A stretch of 9,815 nucleotides of DNA from Lachnospiraceae bacterium. GTDB taxonomy: Bacteria > Bacillota > Clostridia > Lachnospirales > Lachnospiraceae. Location: the NCBI GenBank assembly GCA_017444545.1, contig JAFSWJ010000152.1, forward strand, positions 1 to 9,815. The letters run 5' to 3'. This document shows, in pieces, positions 8,249 through 9,815 of this stretch. The first letter of the stretch is position 1, and each line of letters begins with the position of its first letter. Both the position numbers and the translations under genes were made by a program. A model generated the notes under the pieces. The model saw only the letters and a list, made by a program, of their open reading frames with translations, was not told the DNA's origin and searched no databases.

Positions 8249-8290
8249 GTGACAGCAGTCCCCCTGTCATCTTTATTGTTTTTTTTTGCC
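8249..8290 (+). terminator. Terminator after the HD-GYP gene; REP-like half palindrome
   Basis: TGACAG (8250-8255) pairs with CTGTCA (8264-8269) around the loop CAGTCCCC. The hairpin is followed by TTTATTG and nine T (8279-8287), then GCC. It begins seven bases after the HD-GYP stop and should end that transcript. Its sequence resembles the palindrome at 9698-9755: both contain CAGGGGGAC and CTGTCAC (read on the minus strand here), and both have a T-run followed by GCC. Confidence 0.75.
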
Positions 8291-8326
8291 AGAAGTAGTA
8301 TGCCAACCTTAATCAAATGAAAAAAC

Positions 8327-8355
8327 TTGTCATTAAAGAACTGTAGTGATAGAAT
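8327..8355 (+). promoter_or_regulatory. Promoter of the PDDEXK nuclease gene
   Basis: TTGTCA (8327-8332), exactly 17 bp, then TAGAAT (8350-8355). Each hexamer matches the sigma-A consensus at five of six positions. Transcription would start near 8362, giving a leader of about 160 nt. This is the best-looking promoter in the window apart from the one at the right edge. Confidence 0.65.
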
Positions 8356-8438
8356 GAATCTACAGTAAGATTCATCAGAATCTTGTCTTGAACCTTTTGG
8401 AATGTTTCTTTCTCGAAACTACCAGGGGTTATCGTTTC
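8341..8438 (+). promoter_or_regulatory. Overlapping inverted repeats at promoter and leader of the nuclease gene
   Basis: Five inverted repeats share arms. CTGTAG (8341-8346) pairs with CTACAG (8360-8365) and brackets the -10 box. ATGAATCT (8354-8361) pairs with AGATTCAT (8368-8375) across the start point. AAGATTC (8367-8373) pairs with GAATCTT (8378-8384). GTTTC (8404-8408) pairs with GAAAC (8415-8419), which can instead pair with GTTTC (8434-8438). The first two could be DNA operators; the later ones could be competing RNA hairpins. The rest of this gap (8439-8477) is A/T-rich with no gene recognised. Confidence 0.5.
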
Positions 8439-8477
8439 AATTCATATTTATCCCAACTATTTTTTATTATTTGATCG

Positions 8478-8518
8478 CTGGGGGATAGATCTTTTTGTGT
8501 GTCCCCTGCAGAAAGGAG
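8478..8518 (+). promoter_or_regulatory. Hairpin abutting the ribosome binding site of the nuclease gene
   Basis: GGGGA (8481-8485) pairs with TCCCC (8502-8506) around a 16-nt loop. CTG (8478-8480) can add three pairs with CAG (8509-8511) past a TG bulge. The Shine-Dalgarno AAGGAG (8513-8518) follows almost at once and stands 5 nt before the ATG at 8524. The hairpin could limit or expose this site. It is also a third GGGGA/TCCCC palindrome around this gene. Confidence 0.5.
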
Positions 8519-8523
8519 ACCTA

Positions 8524-9678
8524 ATGTCAAAAAAATCAGAACAGGCAGTTATTACAGTCAGGAAACGAAAGCATTCTCCTTCAGATCTTTTTGGCCGAAA
8601 AAGATCCCGCAGCGAGGTCATGAGTATCATAATAAGTGATCCTCAGATGAAGGCTCAGTACGACAGGCTGAAACCGGAAATGAAGGAGCAGGTTGTCGGG
8701 TTTCTCGAGGGTTCCAGAAGCCTGTGTATACTCTATGACAACTTCTTCAGAAAGATATTTGATCCGTACATCCACGAAGAAAGGGTAGAAAAACTGCTGT
8801 CCGCCCTGCTTGGACAGAATGTCAGGATCAAGGATGTCCTGTCACGTGACGGGTTTGAGATCATCGAGGGAGGCTCACTCGTCATAATGGATATTGTGGT
8901 CGAACTTGAAAACGGATCCATCGTAAATGTGGAGATGCAAAAGATCGGATATATGTTTCCATCTCAGAGGAGCAGCTGCTATGCGGCGGATATCATCATG
9001 AGACAGTATAATAAAAAGAAAAAAGACCGCGGCGACAAGTTTACATACAGAGACATCTGTCCGGTTTATCTTTTTATCATTATGGAAAGATCACCAGACT
9101 CATTTAAGGATGCGGACAGTTACATCACTAAAAGAGAGGTATCCTACAGCAGTGGCATAACACTGCCTGAAACAGCCAATATAACCTATATTACGCTTGA
9201 CAAGTTCAACGAGAAGAAAGACAATAAATCTGACTACAATAAGAAAAACAAAGAGCTTGATACCTGGCTTACTTTTCTTTCAAAGGATGACATGAAAAGC
9301 GTCCTGAAACTTGTTGACGATCATCCTGAGTTTGCAGAAATCTATCCCGAAATTGCGCTTTTCAGAAATGATCCGCGGGAGGTGATGAATATGTTTTCTG
9401 AGGCACTTGCTTTTTTAGACAAGAATACTGAAAGATACATGGTAGATTACTATGCCGAAAAGGCTGAAAAAGCTGAAGAAAAGGCTGAAGCTGAAACCGT
9501 TAGAGCTGACAAAGCCGAAGAAAAAGCCAAAAATGCTGAAAGCAAAATCACTTCCGAAAAACAAGCTTCTGCTATAAGAATGCTGAAAGACGGGCAGTCT
9601 ATGGAAAAGGTATCGGAATATCTGAATATATCCATGAAAGAAGTTGACCATATAAAAAATGAGATAGATAATTCATAA
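8524..9678 (+). CDS. Rpn/PDDEXK_2-family nuclease (putative transposase)
   Basis: The protein has 384 aa and resembles the PD-(D/E)XK nuclease 'transposase' group (PDDEXK_2, relatives of the recombination-promoting Rpn nucleases). Family marks are NFFRKIFDP (about residues 73-81), LLSALLGQNVRIKDVL (91-106), and the catalytic core with D123 in SLVIMDIVVELENG and E137-x-Q139 in VNVEMQ. RSSCYAADIIMRQY (149-162) follows. The glutamine replaces the canonical lysine, as is common in this group. The tail has an Ala/Glu/Lys coiled coil (about 311-345) and then a short helix-turn-helix-like segment (about 350-380, DGQSMEKVSEYLNISMKEV). The N-terminus is Lys/Arg-rich. ATG 8524 is chosen over in-frame GTG 8497 because AAGGAG (8513-8518) lies 5 nt before it. 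The gene looks more A/T-rich than its neighbours, stands alone between two T-tailed palindromes, and is probably accessory. A true transposition activity is not shown by the sequence. Confidence 0.85.
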   Translation: MSKKSEQAVITVRKRKHSPSDLFGRKRSRSEVMSIIISDPQMKAQYDRLKPEMKEQVVGFLEGSRSLCILYDNFFRKIFDPYIHEERVEKLLSALLGQNVRIKDVLSRDGFEIIEGGSLVIMDIVVELENGSIVNVEMQKIGYMFPSQRSSCYAADIIMRQYNKKKKDRGDKFTYRDICPVYLFIIMERSPDSFKDADSYITKREVSYSSGITLPETANITYITLDKFNEKKDNKSDYNKKNKELDTWLTFLSKDDMKSVLKLVDDHPEFAEIYPEIALFRNDPREVMNMFSEALAFLDKNTERYMVDYYAEKAEKAEEKAEAETVRADKAEEKAKNAESKITSEKQASAIRMLKDGQSMEKVSEYLNISMKEVDHIKNEIDNS

Positions 9679-9697
9679 ACTTTTAATTCGATCAAAA

Positions 9698-9755
9698 GTC
9701 AGGGGGACGGTTCTGTCACAAAAGTTGACACCAGAACCGTCCCCATTTTTTTGCC
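9698..9755 (+). terminator. REP-like palindrome acting as terminator after the nuclease gene
   Basis: GGGGACGGTTCTG (9703-9715) and CAGAACCGTCCCC (9732-9744) form a perfect 13-bp stem with a 16-nt loop. The loop holds a competing TGTCA/TGACA pair (9714-9718 with 9726-9730). Seven T (9746-9752) then GCC follow, so it is a strong intrinsic terminator. The GGGGACGGTTCTG type of palindrome resembles dispersed REP-like repeats that I recall from Firmicute genomes. A weaker 6-bp inverted repeat, ACTTTT (9679-9684) with AAAAGT (9694-9699), precedes it. Confidence 0.85.
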
Positions 9756-9813
9756 TTTTTCCTGATATTCATCGTATAATAAAATGTGGTGTGTTTTTCC
9801 GGATGTAAAGGAG
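9751..9813 (+). promoter_or_regulatory. Promoter and ribosome binding site of the next gene, cut by the window end
   Basis: TTGCCT (9751-9756), 18 bp, then the consensus -10 TATAAT (9775-9780) form a good promoter that starts right at the end of the preceding terminator. AAAGGAG at 9807-9813 is a strong Shine-Dalgarno, so a plus-strand gene should begin within about 10 bases past 9815. Its identity cannot be seen. Confidence 0.65.
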
Positions 9814-9815
9814 AA

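Noticed and set aside
8317..8346. Nine-codon frame MKKLVIKEL before the nuclease gene
   Set aside because: It overlaps the proposed promoter elements, lacks a ribosome binding site, and is short enough to be chance.
8402..8488. 28-codon frame in the nuclease leader (starts MFLSRNYQGL)
   Set aside because: It has no properly spaced ribosome binding site (the only GGA touches the ATG) and no recognisable sequence. It is possible as a leader peptide but not supported.
8497..8523. Upstream in-frame GTG start for the nuclease, adding nine residues
   Set aside because: The strong AAGGAG at 8513-8518 lies inside this extension and serves the ATG at 8524. Upstream of the GTG is only a T-rich hairpin loop.
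8249..9755. Insertion sequence with classic terminal inverted repeats and target duplication
   Set aside because: The end palindromes are related but not long matching terminal repeats, and I see no flanking duplication. The enzyme is PD-(D/E)XK rather than DDE, so I do not call an IS.
9784..9815. ATG-initiated open frame running to the window end
   Set aside because: It lies just after the TATAAT box with no ribosome binding site before it. The strong AAAGGAG at 9807-9813 points to a start beyond the window.
1..9815. CRISPR array, tRNA, rRNA or known riboswitch
   Set aside because: No regularly spaced repeats, cloverleaf-like sequence or recognisable riboswitch core was seen in any non-coding stretch.

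Overview
The window looks like chromosomal DNA of a Clostridia-type Firmicute, most likely Lachnospiraceae. The grounds are the lipoprotein style of the binding protein, purine-rich Shine-Dalgarno sites, a TTG start, frequent AGG/AGA and ATA codons, an M32 peptidase of the anaerobe type, and a PD-(D/E)XK protein with a Glu/Lys/Ala coiled-coil tail. The genus cannot be fixed from the sequence alone. All genes lie on the plus strand.

Positions 1-4671 hold the distal part of an oligopeptide (Opp/Dpp-type) ABC importer operon. It comprises the 3' end of the permease oppC, the two ATPases oppD and oppF (stop and start overlap by one base), and the lipoprotein peptide-binding protein oppA. Two non-coding gaps inside the operon carry inverted repeats: 739-848 between oppC and oppD, and 2858-3003 between oppF and oppA. 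The second also holds a weak promoter candidate and a very strong ribosome binding site for oppA. A GC-rich hairpin at 4687-4717 follows oppA.

Positions 4734-8289 hold a probable two-gene unit. A promoter containing a 12-bp direct repeat leads into an M32 (Taq-type) zinc carboxypeptidase (TTG start at 4797). Seventeen bases after it comes a 639-residue protein with a C-terminal HD-GYP phosphohydrolase domain and a long, unrecognised helical N-terminal half. A T-tailed hairpin ends the unit. A plausible joint role is import of peptides by Opp and trimming of them in the cytoplasm by the M32 enzyme; the HD-GYP protein may link this to nucleotide second-messenger signalling. The last link is inference from gene order only.

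Positions 8249-9752 look like a separate accessory module. It is a Rpn/PDDEXK_2-family nuclease ('transposase') gene with its own good promoter and a leader full of overlapping inverted repeats. It is bracketed by related palindromes built on GGGGGAC/GTCCCC, each followed by a T-run and GCC. The right-hand palindrome (13-bp perfect stem) resembles REP-like terminator repeats of Firmicutes. The window ends with a promoter and a ribosome binding site for a gene that starts just beyond position 9815.

The points most worth a second look are the palindrome-bracketed nuclease unit with its folded leader, and the M32/HD-GYP pair.
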